A stretch of DNA of 34,442 nt from Zestomonas carbonaria (GCF_904061905.1 NZ_CAJFCI010000013.1:1-34442); one strand, 5' to 3'; shown: positions 1-8,475, counted from the first letter of the stretch. Numbers and translations: made by a program. The notes: a model not told the origin generated them from the letters alone.

Positions 1-206
1 GGGAGAGGGGAGCGAATGACCCTCGCCCGTTTTGGGATAGGGTGCCCGATGGGCGGGAGTGGGGAAACCGGCAGCGCGGTGTTGCCCGTAGCCCTCTCCC
101 CCGGCCCCTCTCCCATGAATGGGAGAGGGGAGCAAAGCCCTCTTGGGCAGCGGGTTGCCGGTGCGAAGCACCGAGCCCCCAGGCGATTCCAGTGAAGGTA
201 TAGATC
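1..206. repeat. Intergenic repeat block upstream of pstA
   Basis: No gene is seen here. It holds a hairpin at 103-132 whose arms are CCCCTCTCCCAT and its exact reverse complement, separated by GA. The window opens with what looks like the right arm of another copy (GGGAGAGGGGAGC, 1-13), so at least two copies probably sit between the upstream gene (expected pstC, outside the window) and pstA. Related palindromes occur near 10535, 15097, 22072 and 22146. The elements could stabilise or trim the pst mRNA; that is inference. Confidence 0.75.
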
Positions 207-1877
207 GTGAAACAGAACAACCTGAAAACCTGGTTCAAGAGCGGCGCCCCCGGTGTGTGGATGAGCGGCGGGGCGGTGGCCATCGCCATCATCATGACCC
301 TCGGCCTGCTGGCGGTGATCGCCACCCGTGGCCTGGGCCACTTCTGGCCGGCCGACGTGATCGAGACCGACTACAACATCCCCGGCCAGGAAGCGCGGGT
401 GATGCTCGGCGAGGTGGTGCAGCTCGAGGAAGTGCCGCGCGCGCGCCTGGCGGCCTCCGGCCTGCCGGTGGCCGAGGAAGGCGGCGAGTTCATGACCCGC
501 GAACTGCTCAAGGTGGGCAACCGCGACCTGTTCGGCGCCGACTTCACCTGGGTGGTCGGTGAGTGGCTGGAGAACCCGCGCACCCCGGCCGGGGTGATCG
601 TGGTCGAGCGCCGCGAGTGGGGCAACTTCTACGGCTACCTGGTCGACGTCAAGCAGGACGGCCAGGTGGTCGCCAGCGGCGACGCCGCCTGGCCGGCCCT
701 GCAGGAACGCATCGCGCGGGTCGACGACTTGCACGCCCAGCTGGTGCGCCTGGAGAAGGGCGACATCGGCAGCATCAACCACGGCCTCGAGCGCCTGCGC
801 CTGAAGACCCGCAAGCTGGAACTGGACGGCAAGCTGGATGCCGCCGCCCAGGCCAGCCTGGATGCCGAACGTGCCGAGCTGGAAGCGCGCTACAAGGTGC
901 TCGAAGAGCAACTGGTGACCCTGCACCAGCAGTTCAACCGCGACAGCATGACGGTCAGGGCCAGCGACGGCCGCGAAACCGAGATCGTGCTCGGCAAGGT
1001 GGTGCGTGCCTACCAGCCCAACGCCATGTCGACCCTCGACAAGATGGGCTTCTATGCCCTCAAGCTCTGGGAGTTCGTCAGCGACGAACCGCGTGAGGCG
1101 AACACCGAGGGCGGCATCTTCCCGGCCATCTTCGGCACCGTGATGATGGTGCTCATCATGGCGGTGATCGTCACCCCGTTCGGTGTGGTGGCCGCCGTGT
1201 ACCTGCGCGAATACGCCAAGCAGGGGGTGCTGACCCGGGTGATCCGCATCGCGGTGAACAACCTCGCCGGGGTGCCCTCGATCGTCTACGGGGTGTTCGG
1301 CCTGGGCTTCTTCGTCTACGTGCTGGGCGGCTCCATCGACAGCCTGTTCTTCCCCGAGGCAGCGCCGGCGCCGACCTTCGGTACGCCGGGCCTGATGTGG
1401 GCCTCGCTGACCCTGGCGATCCTCACCCTGCCGGTGGTGATCGTCGCCACCGAGGAAGGCCTGGCACGGATTCCGCGCGCGGTGCGCGAAGGCTCCCTGG
1501 CCCTCGGCGCGACCAAGATCGAGACCCTCTGGCGGGTGGTGATCCCCATGGCCAGCCCGGCGATGATGACCGGCCTGATCCTCGCCGTGGCCCGTGCCGC
1601 CGGCGAAGTGGCGCCGCTGATGCTGGTCGGCGTGGTCAAGCTGGCGCCGAGCCTGCCGCTGGACGGCAACTACCCGTACCTGCACCTGGACCAGAAGATC
1701 ATGCACCTGGGCTTCCACATCTACGACGTCGGCTTCCAGAGCCCCAACGTCGAGGCCGCGCGGCCGCTGGTGTACGCCACCGCGCTGCTGCTGGTGGTCG
1801 TGATCGCCCTGCTCAACCTGACCGCCGTGTACATCCGCAACCACCTGCGCGAGAAGTACAAGGCGCTTGACCACTAA
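207..1877 (+). CDS. pstA: Phosphate ABC transporter permease PstA (long form)
   Basis: Inner-membrane subunit of the PstSCAB high-affinity phosphate importer. The start is GTG at 207 with GAAGG about 8 bases upstream. At 556 residues it is far longer than the roughly 300-residue enterobacterial PstA. After a first membrane helix (about residues 17-42) comes a predicted periplasmic insert of about 250 residues (DUF3333-like, partly coiled-coil between about 165 and 245). The usual permease core follows from about residue 305, with the cytoplasmic EAA-type loop REGSLALGATKIETLWRVV near residues 428-446, which contacts PstB. The long form is typical of Pseudomonas. pstB follows after a 96-nt repeat-filled spacer. 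The unit is expected to belong to the PhoB regulon, with the promoter outside the window. Confidence 0.96.
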   Translation: MKQNNLKTWFKSGAPGVWMSGGAVAIAIIMTLGLLAVIATRGLGHFWPADVIETDYNIPGQEARVMLGEVVQLEEVPRARLAASGLPVAEEGGEFMTRELLKVGNRDLFGADFTWVVGEWLENPRTPAGVIVVERREWGNFYGYLVDVKQDGQVVASGDAAWPALQERIARVDDLHAQLVRLEKGDIGSINHGLERLRLKTRKLELDGKLDAAAQASLDAERAELEARYKVLEEQLVTLHQQFNRDSMTVRASDGRETEIVLGKVVRAYQPNAMSTLDKMGFYALKLWEFVSDEPREANTEGGIFPAIFGTVMMVLIMAVIVTPFGVVAAVYLREYAKQGVLTRVIRIAVNNLAGVPSIVYGVFGLGFFVYVLGGSIDSLFFPEAAPAPTFGTPGLMWASLTLAILTLPVVIVATEEGLARIPRAVREGSLALGATKIETLWRVVIPMASPAMMTGLILAVARAAGEVAPLMLVGVVKLAPSLPLDGNYPYLHLDQKIMHLGFHIYDVGFQSPNVEAARPLVYATALLLVVVIALLNLTAVYIRNHLREKYKALDH

Positions 1878-1880
1878 CAG

Positions 1881-1960
1881 CAGCCACAAGCCGCAAGCCG
1901 CAAGCTCCAAGCGGTGCGGCTTCTGACTTGTGGCTTATAGCTTGCAGCTTGTAGCTGCGA
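1881..1960. repeat. Repeat-rich pstA-pstB spacer with hairpin potential
   Basis: The spacer is built from short AAGCCGCAAG / CTTGCAGCTT-type units in both orientations. AGCCACAAG (1882-1890) is the exact reverse complement of CTTGTGGCT (1927-1935), so the transcript can fold into a hairpin just before the pstB ribosome-binding site (GGAGAG near 1963-1968). The same repeat family fills the pstB-phoU spacer. Confidence 0.7.
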
Positions 1961-1973
1961 ACGGAGAGAGCTT

Positions 1974-2810
1974 ATGCAACCCGAAGCCCAACACACCCAC
2001 GGCCTGGACATGGCCGCCCTCGGCCGTACCAAGCAGGGCCTGAGCCTGGCCGAGGAAACCGTGGCGCTGGAAGTGCCCGGCCTCAACCTGTTCTACGGCG
2101 ACAAGCAGGCGCTCTACGACGTCAGCATGAACATCCCGAAGAAGCGGGTGACGGCGTTCATCGGCCCGTCCGGCTGCGGCAAGTCGACCCTGCTGCGCTG
2201 CTTCAACCGGATGAACGACCTGGTCGACGGCTGCCGCGTGGATGGCGAGATCCGCCTCGACGGGCAGAACATCTACCGCAAGGGCGAGGACGTCGCCGAA
2301 CTGCGCCGCCGCGTTGGCATGGTGTTCCAGAAGCCCAACCCGTTCCCCAAGAGCATCTACGAGAACGTGGTCTACGGCCTGCGCATCCAGGGCATCAACC
2401 AGAAGCGCATCCTCGACGAGGCAGTGGAGTGGGCGCTGAAGAGCGCGGCGCTGTGGGACGAGGTCAAGGACCGCCTGCACGACTCGGCGCTGGGCCTCTC
2501 CGGCGGCCAGCAGCAGCGCCTGGTGATCGCCCGCACCGTGGCCGTGCAGCCGGAAGTGCTGCTGCTCGACGAACCCTGCTCGGCACTCGACCCGATCTCC
2601 ACCCTCAAGGTGGAAGAGCTGATCTACGAGCTGAAGAGCAAGTACACCATCGTCATCGTGACCCACAACATGCAGCAGGCCGCGCGGGTTTCCGACTACA
2701 CGGCGTTCATGTACATGGGCAAGCTGATCGAGTTCGGCGACACCGACACCCTGTTCACCAACCCGGCGAAGAAGCAGACCGAAGACTACATCACCGGGCG
2801 TTACGGCTAA
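1974..2810 (+). CDS. pstB: Phosphate ABC transporter ATP-binding protein PstB
   Basis: ATPase that powers PstCA for phosphate import and takes part in PhoR/PhoU signalling. Walker [10 protein letters not shown] is at residues 64-72, the Q-loop (MVFQKPNP) at 116-123, the ABC signature LSGGQQQR at 175-182 and Walker B LLLDEP at 196-201, followed by the D-loop SALD. The length of 278 residues and the His-rich N-terminus ([13 protein letters not shown]) match Pseudomonas PstB. The ATG at 1974 has a GGAGAG ribosome-binding site a few bases upstream. It lies between pstA and phoU on the same strand and is probably co-transcribed with both. Confidence 0.97.
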   Translation: MQPEAQHTHGLDMAALGRTKQGLSLAEETVALEVPGLNLFYGDKQALYDVSMNIPKKRVTAFIGPSGCGKSTLLRCFNRMNDLVDGCRVDGEIRLDGQNIYRKGEDVAELRRRVGMVFQKPNPFPKSIYENVVYGLRIQGINQKRILDEAVEWALKSAALWDEVKDRLHDSALGLSGGQQQRLVIARTVAVQPEVLLLDEPCSALDPISTLKVEELIYELKSKYTIVIVTHNMQQAARVSDYTAFMYMGKLIEFGDTDTLFTNPAKKQTEDYITGRYG

Positions 2811-2922
2811 CGGCAGCTACAAGCCGCAAGCAGCAAGCTTCTAGCGGCAAGCCAGAGCGACTCTCGACGACGATTAACTTGCAGCTTGAAGCTTGAAGCT
2901 TGAAGCTCGCGGAGCGACCAAG
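2811..2922. repeat. Repeat-rich pstB-phoU spacer
   Basis: This spacer uses the same unit family as the pstA-pstB gap (GCAGCTACAAGCCGCAAGC early on). It ends in a short tandem array of the heptamer AGCTTGA, three copies at about 2884-2906, just before the phoU ribosome-binding site (GGAG 2911-2914). Forward and inverted units allow a hairpin that would separate pstCAB from phoU in the mRNA. Confidence 0.65.
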
Positions 2923-3663
2923 ATGATCAACAAAGACAGCCTCACCCATCACATTTCCCAGCAGTTCAACGCCGAGCTGGAAGAGGTGCGCAGCCACCTC
3001 CTGGCGATGGGCGGCCTGGTCGAGAAACAGGTCAACGACGCGGTCAGCGCGCTGATCGATGCCGACTCCGGGCTGGCCCAGCAGGTCCGCGAGCTCGACG
3101 ACGAGATCAACCAGATGGAGCGCACCATCGACGAGGAATGCCTGCGCATCCTCGCCCGCCGCCAGCCGGCCGCCTCCGACCTGCGTCTGATCATCAGCAT
3201 CTCCAAGTCGGTGATCGACCTCGAGCGCATCGGCGACGAGGCCACCAAGATCGCCAAGCGCGCCATCCTGCTCACCGAGGAAGGCGAGTCGCCGCGCGGC
3301 TACGTCGAGGTGCGCCACATCGGCCAGCAGGTGCGCAAGATGGTCCAGGAAGCGCTGGACGCCTTCGCCCGCTTCGATGCCGACCTGGCGCTGTCGGTGG
3401 CACAGTACGACAAGACCATCGACCGCGAGTACAAGACCGCCCTGCGCGAGCTGGTCACCTACATGATGGAAGACCCGCGCTCGATCTCTCGCGTGCTCAA
3501 CGTGATCTGGGCGCTGCGCTCGCTGGAACGCATCGGCGACCACGCGCGCAACATCGCCGAGCTGGTCATCTATCTGGTGCGCGGCACCGATGTTCGCCAC
3601 CTCGGCCTGAGCCGCATGCAGGCCGAAGTGCAGGGCGACAAGGACGCCGACCCGCAGGCCTGA
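2923..3663 (+). CDS. phoU: Phosphate signalling protein PhoU
   Basis: Cytoplasmic regulator linking Pst transporter state to the PhoR-PhoB two-component system and restraining phosphate uptake. The ATG at 2923 was chosen over an in-frame start 10 codons upstream because GGAG lies 8 bases before it, the upstream codons lie in spacer repeat, and the N-terminus MINKDSLTHHISQQFNAE is the one known in Pseudomonas PhoU. The 246-residue protein has the two repeated three-helix halves of the family. The metal-binding type E(R/K)xGDxxxxxA motif appears as ERIGDEATKIA in the first half and ERIGDHARNIA in the second. It is the last gene of the pst block. Confidence 0.96.
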   Translation: MINKDSLTHHISQQFNAELEEVRSHLLAMGGLVEKQVNDAVSALIDADSGLAQQVRELDDEINQMERTIDEECLRILARRQPAASDLRLIISISKSVIDLERIGDEATKIAKRAILLTEEGESPRGYVEVRHIGQQVRKMVQEALDAFARFDADLALSVAQYDKTIDREYKTALRELVTYMMEDPRSISRVLNVIWALRSLERIGDHARNIAELVIYLVRGTDVRHLGLSRMQAEVQGDKDADPQA

Positions 3664-3809
3664 GCCACCCCGCTCGTGGGGCGCCGCGCGCAGCGGAAAG
3701 CCGGCGGCGCGGTGGCCGCGCCTGCCGCCGATCGGTGCGCAGACGCCCTCGGGTTGGCCACTGGCCAGCGAACGGAGATATGCTTGTCGGCATTCACAAG
3801 GAGTGGCCG

Positions 3810-4709
3810 ATGAGCAAAGTGTCCGTCCTGATAGTCGACGATGCGCCCTTCATTCGAGACCTGGTCAAGAAAGGTCTGCGTGGGCATTTTCCCGGTATTC
3901 AGATCGAGGAAGCGGTCAACGGCCGCAAGGCCCAGCAACTGCTCGAGCGCAGCGGTTTCGACCTGATCCTCTGCGACTGGGAAATGCCGGAGATGAGCGG
4001 ACTGGAACTGCTCACCTGGTGCCGCGAGCAGGAAAATCTGAAAACCACCCCCTTCATCATGGTCACCAGCCGCGGCGACAAGGCCAACGTGGTGCAGGCG
4101 ATCCAGGCCGGGGTGTCCGACTACATCGGCAAGCCCTTCTCCAACGAGCAACTGGTGACCAAGGTGAAGAAGGCGCTGAGCCGCACCGGCAAGCTCGAGT
4201 CCCTGATGAGCCAGGCGCCGAAGGCGCAGACCAGCGCCTTCGCCAACGACTCCCTGGCCGCCCTCACCGGCGGCAAGGCGGAAGTGGTCAAGCCGGCCGC
4301 CCCCGCCACACCCGCAGCGCGCCCACGTACCGCCGCCGCGCCGGCGGCGAGCAAGGCGCCGACCGCCGGTAGCCGAGGCCAGGGCCAGTTGCGCCTGCCC
4401 GGCGGCAGCCTGGCCTGCGTGATCAAGGCGCTCAGCCTGAAGGAAGCGCTGCTGCTGGTGAAACGCGGCGAGCCGTTGCCGCAGGTGCTGGAAAGCGCGG
4501 TGCTCGATCTCCAGCAGGGCGAGGACGGCGGCGACGTGGCGCGCCTCAATGGCTACCTGCACGCGGTGGCCGCCTACGAACCGAAGCCGGACAGCGAATG
4601 GCTGCAACTGACCCTGCGCTTCGTCGACCAGGACCCGCAGAAGCTCGACTACCTGTCCCGGCTGATCGCTCGCGGCACCGCGCAGCGGCATTTCGTACCC
4701 GGCGCCTGA
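3810..4709 (+). CDS. CheY-like response regulator with C-terminal extension
   Basis: Single-domain receiver protein of 299 residues. The receiver domain (about 1-120) has the acidic pair Asp10/Asp11, phospho-acceptor Asp56 (in LILCDWEMPEMSG), switch Thr86 and Lys108. Next come an Ala/Pro-rich low-complexity linker (about 150-190) and a C-terminal segment of about 100 residues that I do not recognise as a known DNA-binding or enzymatic output domain. The ATG at 3810 is preceded by AAGGAG. A regulator of this type follows phoU in P. aeruginosa-group genomes. No sensor kinase is adjacent, so its partner is unknown and a link to phosphate is only positional. Confidence 0.88.
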   Translation: MSKVSVLIVDDAPFIRDLVKKGLRGHFPGIQIEEAVNGRKAQQLLERSGFDLILCDWEMPEMSGLELLTWCREQENLKTTPFIMVTSRGDKANVVQAIQAGVSDYIGKPFSNEQLVTKVKKALSRTGKLESLMSQAPKAQTSAFANDSLAALTGGKAEVVKPAAPATPAARPRTAAAPAASKAPTAGSRGQGQLRLPGGSLACVIKALSLKEALLLVKRGEPLPQVLESAVLDLQQGEDGGDVARLNGYLHAVAAYEPKPDSEWLQLTLRFVDQDPQKLDYLSRLIARGTAQRHFVPGA

Positions 4710-4890
4710 GCCGTCCGGCGACGCCCGTACGCGACGTGGCGCACAGCCCGACGATCGGCGACTCCCCCGCGCCGCCGGGCGCTGCTAGTCTTGCCACGGA
4801 TCAGCCAGACATAAAGATGCCGCCAGGTTCCCGACACGAAGTCGGCCGGGACGGTCGTCAACGACATAACGATAACGAGTGGGGGGAATC

Positions 4891-5787
4891 ATGCTGGGGC
4901 GCATATTCCTGATTCTGGGCGGCCTCGCCCTGGCGGCGCCGACGATGGCGCTGACCATCTACAAGTACACCGACGCCAATGGCGTGGTCACCTACACCGA
5001 CAAGGCCGTGTCCGGCGCCCAGGTGTTCGTGTTCCGCGATCGCATGGTCGAGCGCCTGGACAACCAGGTGAAGCTGGAAACCAGGAAGCACGACGCCGGC
5101 GAAACCCTGCTGGTGCGCAATGACCTGTTCGCGCCGGTGGAAGTCGAACTGCGCCTGGAGAAGGTGGGTAACGCCGTCGGCGCGCCGGAACGGCCGATCC
5201 GCTGGGTACTGCCGCCGCGCAGCACCATCCGCCTGGCCACCCTGGCGCCGCGCGATCCCGACCAGCCGCTGCGCTACACGCCCAAGCTGCGCTACGCCCT
5301 CGGCGACCCGCGCCTGCTGCCGAAGGACTACGCCTACCCGCTGCCCTGGCGCGGCGGCCCGTTCCGCCTGACCCAGGGCGCCAACGGCAAGTACAGCCAC
5401 TTCACCCCCAAGGGCCGCTACGCCATGGACATCGCCATGCCCGAAGGCACGCCGATCGTCGCTGCGCGCGGCGGGATGGTGGTGAAGACCGAGAACGACC
5501 AGGTCGGACGCGGCAACAACCCGTCCGGCAACTTCGTGCGCATCCTCCACGACGACGGCACCATGGGCGTCTACCTGCACCTGCAGCGGGGCTCGGTGCT
5601 GGTCAGCGAAGGCCAGAGGGTATCCGCCGGCACGCCGCTGGCGCGTTCCGGCAACACCGGCAACAGCACCGGCCCGCACCTGCACTTCGTGGTCCAGCGC
5701 AACGTCGGCCTGGCGCTGGAATCCATCCCCTTCGACTTCAACCAGCCGGTGGACAGCCTGCCGAACTTCGCCATTGGCGGGGAGTGA
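4891..5787 (+). CDS. M23-family (LytM-like) metallopeptidase, exported
   Basis: Predicted exported peptidoglycan peptidase or cell-division activator of 298 residues. A signal peptide (about 1-20, ending PTMA) is followed by a DUF4124-like stretch (YKYTDANGVVTYTDK), a beta-rich middle and an M23 domain at about 155-290. Likely zinc ligands are Asp180 (YAMDIAMPEGTP), His265 in GPHLHF, and a first His that is not in the usual HxGxD spacing; His170 (YSHF) ten residues earlier is the candidate. His230 (YLHL) and His263 complete the catalytic set. The ATG at 4891 with a purine-rich GGGGGGA upstream is preferred to the GTG at 4879. It stands alone after the response regulator. Confidence 0.88.
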   Translation: MLGRIFLILGGLALAAPTMALTIYKYTDANGVVTYTDKAVSGAQVFVFRDRMVERLDNQVKLETRKHDAGETLLVRNDLFAPVEVELRLEKVGNAVGAPERPIRWVLPPRSTIRLATLAPRDPDQPLRYTPKLRYALGDPRLLPKDYAYPLPWRGGPFRLTQGANGKYSHFTPKGRYAMDIAMPEGTPIVAARGGMVVKTENDQVGRGNNPSGNFVRILHDDGTMGVYLHLQRGSVLVSEGQRVSAGTPLARSGNTGNSTGPHLHFVVQRNVGLALESIPFDFNQPVDSLPNFAIGGE

Positions 5788-6216
5788 GGCCGAGGTTACT
5801 GGGTCCCCGCCTACGAGTGTCGTCGTCCCCGCGCACGCGGGGACCCAACAAGGCACGTAGCCCGGATGAAATCCGGGAATCACCCACCCCCAATGCTTGA
5901 CGCTCTTGTAGGGTGCGCCGCGCGCACCAACCGGGGAGCAACGAGGTTGGTGGGAGGAGTCTTGGTGCGGGCGCTTTATCGGTGCGCACGGCGCCCCCTA
6001 CGGTTGGTTCGTAGGTCTGTACCCCCTCATGCTCACCGCGAAGCGCCGACGGCGCACTTCGTCGGGTATGTCCGCAGGCGCGGTGTATCTGCTCTATGTT
6101 GGGGAGTGCAGAGGAAGCAACGCGATTTCACCGGGAACACATCCAGCCGACCCTGGTCGGGTCGTCTCCCGCCGGGGCAGGAGAGCCGGCGGGACAGCCC
6201 ACAGCGAGGTGCAACC
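5788..6216. repeat. 429-nt intergenic mosaic of palindromic repeats
   Basis: No convincing gene lies here. Three repeat families are stacked. TGGGTCCCCGC (5800-5810) is followed by GTCCCCGCGCACGCGGGGAC (5825-5844). GTAGCCCGGATGAAATCCGGG (about 5857-5877) forms a small hairpin. A GTAGGGTGCGCC...GCGCACC unit at 5908-5928 is mirrored by its inverted partner at 5981-6001, giving a paired element of about 94 bp. A second GC-rich dyad (GGAGAGCCGGCGGGAC-like, near 6160-6196) precedes the next gene. Confidence 0.8.
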
Positions 6217-6462
6217 ATGAACATGCATTGCGTCCACCGCGACTACGAAATCAGCGCCGACGTCGTCGAGCATCCGGGCATTCCCACACCCTGGGCCGCC
6301 GGTTGCCACATCACCACGCCCGAGGGGCGCACCACCAAGCGCATTTCCCTGCCGCTGAAATACGCCTTCCTGGCCGACCTGGAAAACGCCCAGCGCGCCT
6401 CGATCGCCCACGGCAAATGGCTGGTGGACCAGCTCCTCGACAACGGCCGCGAACTGCACTGA
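6217..6462 (+). CDS. Small conserved hypothetical protein (81 aa)
   Basis: An 81-residue soluble protein beginning MNMHCVHRDYEISADVVEH and ending DNGRELH. The ATG at 6217 has GAGGT about 6 bases upstream. The sequence has no signal peptide or membrane segment. It has a compact mixed composition with HxTTPEGRTTKRISLPLKYAF in the middle, which suggests a small beta-type fold, but I do not recognise a named family. It is monocistronic: a repeat block precedes it and a hairpin follows at 6479-6509. Codon use matches the neighbouring core genes, so it is probably a real Pseudomonas gene of unknown function. Confidence 0.75.
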   Translation: MNMHCVHRDYEISADVVEHPGIPTPWAAGCHITTPEGRTTKRISLPLKYAFLADLENAQRASIAHGKWLVDQLLDNGRELH

Positions 6463-6478
6463 GCCGGCCGTCCGCAAG

Positions 6479-6509
6479 GGTTCACCGCCTGCCGCCACGG
6501 CGGTGAACC
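6479..6509 (+). terminator. Hairpin after the 81-aa gene
   Basis: Perfect 11-bp inverted repeat GGTTCACCGCC (6479-6489) / GGCGGTGAACC (6499-6509) with a 9-nt loop, 16 nt after the stop codon. No T-run follows, so this is a weak or factor-assisted terminator candidate. Confidence 0.55.
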
Positions 6510-6682
6510 AACCCGCCTCGCATCCTCGCGCCGACGGGGAAGTCACCCTGCGTGCCACGCCACCCCAGCTTTTGGCTAGCCAGCGACTACAAAAATCATA
6601 ATTTCGCGAATCCTTCGCTCTGAACAGAATGCGGCCAACACCCCATGAACAGCCGCGACTGATCAGAATCAGGAGGCAAGCG

Positions 6683-8044
6683 ATGACAGACCTGACTCGA
6701 ACCGCCTTTCCGAAGCACCCGGACGGGACGGTTGAAAAAATTGCGATAGACACGCTTGTCGTCGGCGCCGGCCAGGCCGGCGTGGCCATGAGCGAGCACC
6801 TGGGCAAGCTCGGGGTGCCGCACCTCGTCCTGGAGAAGAACCGCATCGCCGAAGCCTGGCGTACCGGTCGCTGGGACTCGCTGGTCGCCAATGGCCCGGC
6901 CTGGCACGATCGCTTCCCGGGCCTGGAGTTCGACCTCGATCCCGACGCCTTCGCCCCGAAGGACCAGGTCGCCGAGTACTTCGAAGCCTATGCCCGCAAG
7001 TTCAACGCGCCGATCCGCACCGGCGTGGAAGTGAAGCGGGTGGTCCGCAATGCCGACCGGCCTGGCTTCACCGTCGAAACCTCCGAGGGCCTGATCGAGG
7101 CCAGCCGCGTGGTGGCCGCCACTGGCCCCTTCCAGCGCCCGGTCATTCCGCCGATCGCGCCCAAGGACGAGAAGATCACCCAGATCCACTCCGCCGAGTA
7201 CCGCAACCCGCAGCAACTGCCCGAGGGCGCCGTGCTGGTGGTGGGGGCCGGGTCGTCGGGGGTGCAGATCGCCGATGAACTGATGCGCGCCGGCCGCAAG
7301 GTCTACCTCTCGGTCGGTGCCCACGACCGTCCGCCACGCGCCTATCGCAACCGCGACTTCTGCTGGTGGCTGGGCGTGCTGGGCGAGTGGGATGCGGAGA
7401 TCGCCAAGCCGGGCAGGGAGCACGTCACCATTGCCGTGAGCGGCGCCCGTGGCGGCCAGACGGTCGACTTCCGGGCCCTTGCCCACCAGGGGATGACGCT
7501 CGTCGGCCTGACCAAGTCGTTCAATGACGGTGTGGCGACCTTCCAGGCGGATCTGGCGGACAACCTGGCTCGCGGCGACGAGAACTACCTGGCGCTGCTC
7601 GATGCGGCCGACGACTACATCGCCCGCAATGGCCTCGACCTGCCGGAAGAGCCTGAAGCCCGCAAGACGTACCCGGACCCGGAGTGCGTGACCAACCCCA
7701 TTCTCGAGCTCGATCTGGCCGAGGCCGGCGTGACCTCGATCATCTGGGCGACCGGCTATGCCGTCGATTTCAGTTGGCTGCAGGTCGACGCTTTCGACGC
7801 CAAGGGCAAGCCGCAGCATCAGCGCGGTGTCTCGACCGAGCCCGGCATCTACTTCCTCGGCCTGCCGTGGCTGTCGCGCCGCGGGTCCTCGTTCATCTGG
7901 GGCGTCTGGCACGATGCCAAGCACATCGCCGACCACATCGCCACCCAGCGCAAATACCTCGCCTATCGCGATGCCTCGCAACGCCAGGCGGAGGCCAGGC
8001 CCGATTCGCCCGTTCAGAAAGTCAGCACTCTGGGAGTCAGTTGA
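6683..8044 (+). CDS. FAD/NAD(P)-dependent flavin monooxygenase-like oxidoreductase
   Basis: A 453-residue two-dinucleotide-binding flavoprotein of the CzcO/FMO type, expected to oxygenate nitrogen, sulfur or a ketone in a small molecule using NADPH and O2. An FAD-binding GAGQAG sits at residues 28-33, a second Rossmann motif VVGAGSSG at about 186-193, a linker TGPFQRPVIP near 148-157, and the C-terminal ATGYxVDF motif near 355. The start at 6683 has a strong AGGAGG Shine-Dalgarno 6 bases upstream. The stop codon overlaps the start of the Rid gene by one base (TGATG), and DUF1028 and M20 genes follow, so it likely acts in the same pathway. The substrate is not known. Confidence 0.88.
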   Translation: MTDLTRTAFPKHPDGTVEKIAIDTLVVGAGQAGVAMSEHLGKLGVPHLVLEKNRIAEAWRTGRWDSLVANGPAWHDRFPGLEFDLDPDAFAPKDQVAEYFEAYARKFNAPIRTGVEVKRVVRNADRPGFTVETSEGLIEASRVVAATGPFQRPVIPPIAPKDEKITQIHSAEYRNPQQLPEGAVLVVGAGSSGVQIADELMRAGRKVYLSVGAHDRPPRAYRNRDFCWWLGVLGEWDAEIAKPGREHVTIAVSGARGGQTVDFRALAHQGMTLVGLTKSFNDGVATFQADLADNLARGDENYLALLDAADDYIARNGLDLPEEPEARKTYPDPECVTNPILELDLAEAGVTSIIWATGYAVDFSWLQVDAFDAKGKPQHQRGVSTEPGIYFLGLPWLSRRGSSFIWGVWHDAKHIADHIATQRKYLAYRDASQRQAEARPDSPVQKVSTLGVS

Positions 8045-8466
8045 TGCCTACTCATACCCGCATCCGCATGTTCAACACCAAGGACACCTACCCCAACCAG
8101 TCCCTGGACAACGACCTCTGCCAGGCCGTGCGCGCCGGCAACACTGTCTACGTGCGCGGCCAGGTCGGCACCGATTTCGAAGGCAACCTGGTCGGCCTCG
8201 GCGACCCGCGCGCCCAGGCCGAGCAGGCCATGAAGAACGTCAAGCAACTGCTCGAAGAAGCCGGCAGCGACCTCTCGCACATCGTCAAGACCACCACCTA
8301 CCTGATCGACCCGCGCTACCGCGAGCCGGTCTACCAGGAAGTCGGCAAGTGGCTGAAGGGCGTGTTCCCGATTTCCACCGGCCTGGTGGTCTCGGCGCTC
8401 GGCCAGCCGCAGTGGCTGATGGAGATCGACGTCATCGCCGTCATCCCGGACGACTGGAACCAGTAA
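8044..8466 (+). CDS. Rid (YjgF/YER057c/UK114) family protein lacking the catalytic Arg
   Basis: A 140-residue Rid-fold protein, expected to be a trimer with ligand pockets at subunit interfaces. RidA itself hydrolyses reactive enamines/imines and depends on Arg105 (E. coli numbering, in PARSCVEV). Here the aligned segment is PISTGLVV, placing Ser at the Arg position, so canonical 2-aminoacrylate deaminase activity is not expected. The end of the family signature (MEIDVIAVIP) is intact. The gene is coupled to the upstream flavin monooxygenase by a 1-base stop/start overlap and is followed 9 nt later by DUF1028. The context suggests a pathway-specific hydrolase or binding protein rather than housekeeping RidA. 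Confidence 0.9.
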   Translation: MPTHTRIRMFNTKDTYPNQSLDNDLCQAVRAGNTVYVRGQVGTDFEGNLVGLGDPRAQAEQAMKNVKQLLEEAGSDLSHIVKTTTYLIDPRYREPVYQEVGKWLKGVFPISTGLVVSALGQPQWLMEIDVIAVIPDDWNQ

Positions 8467-8475
8467 GGAGCGCCC

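Noticed and set aside
3138..3809. Upstream extension of the response regulator frame across phoU
   Set aside because: Arg/Pro-rich out-of-frame translation of phoU; the true start at 3810 has AAGGAG and the receiver domain begins there.
5788..6216. Possible CRISPR-like array of GC-rich repeats
   Set aside because: Units belong to several unrelated palindrome families with irregular spacing, and the same families are scattered singly through the window.
6572..6602. TTGGCT / CATAAT as a promoter for the monooxygenase operon
   Set aside because: The spacer is 19 nt and both boxes are poor, so it was not listed as a feature.
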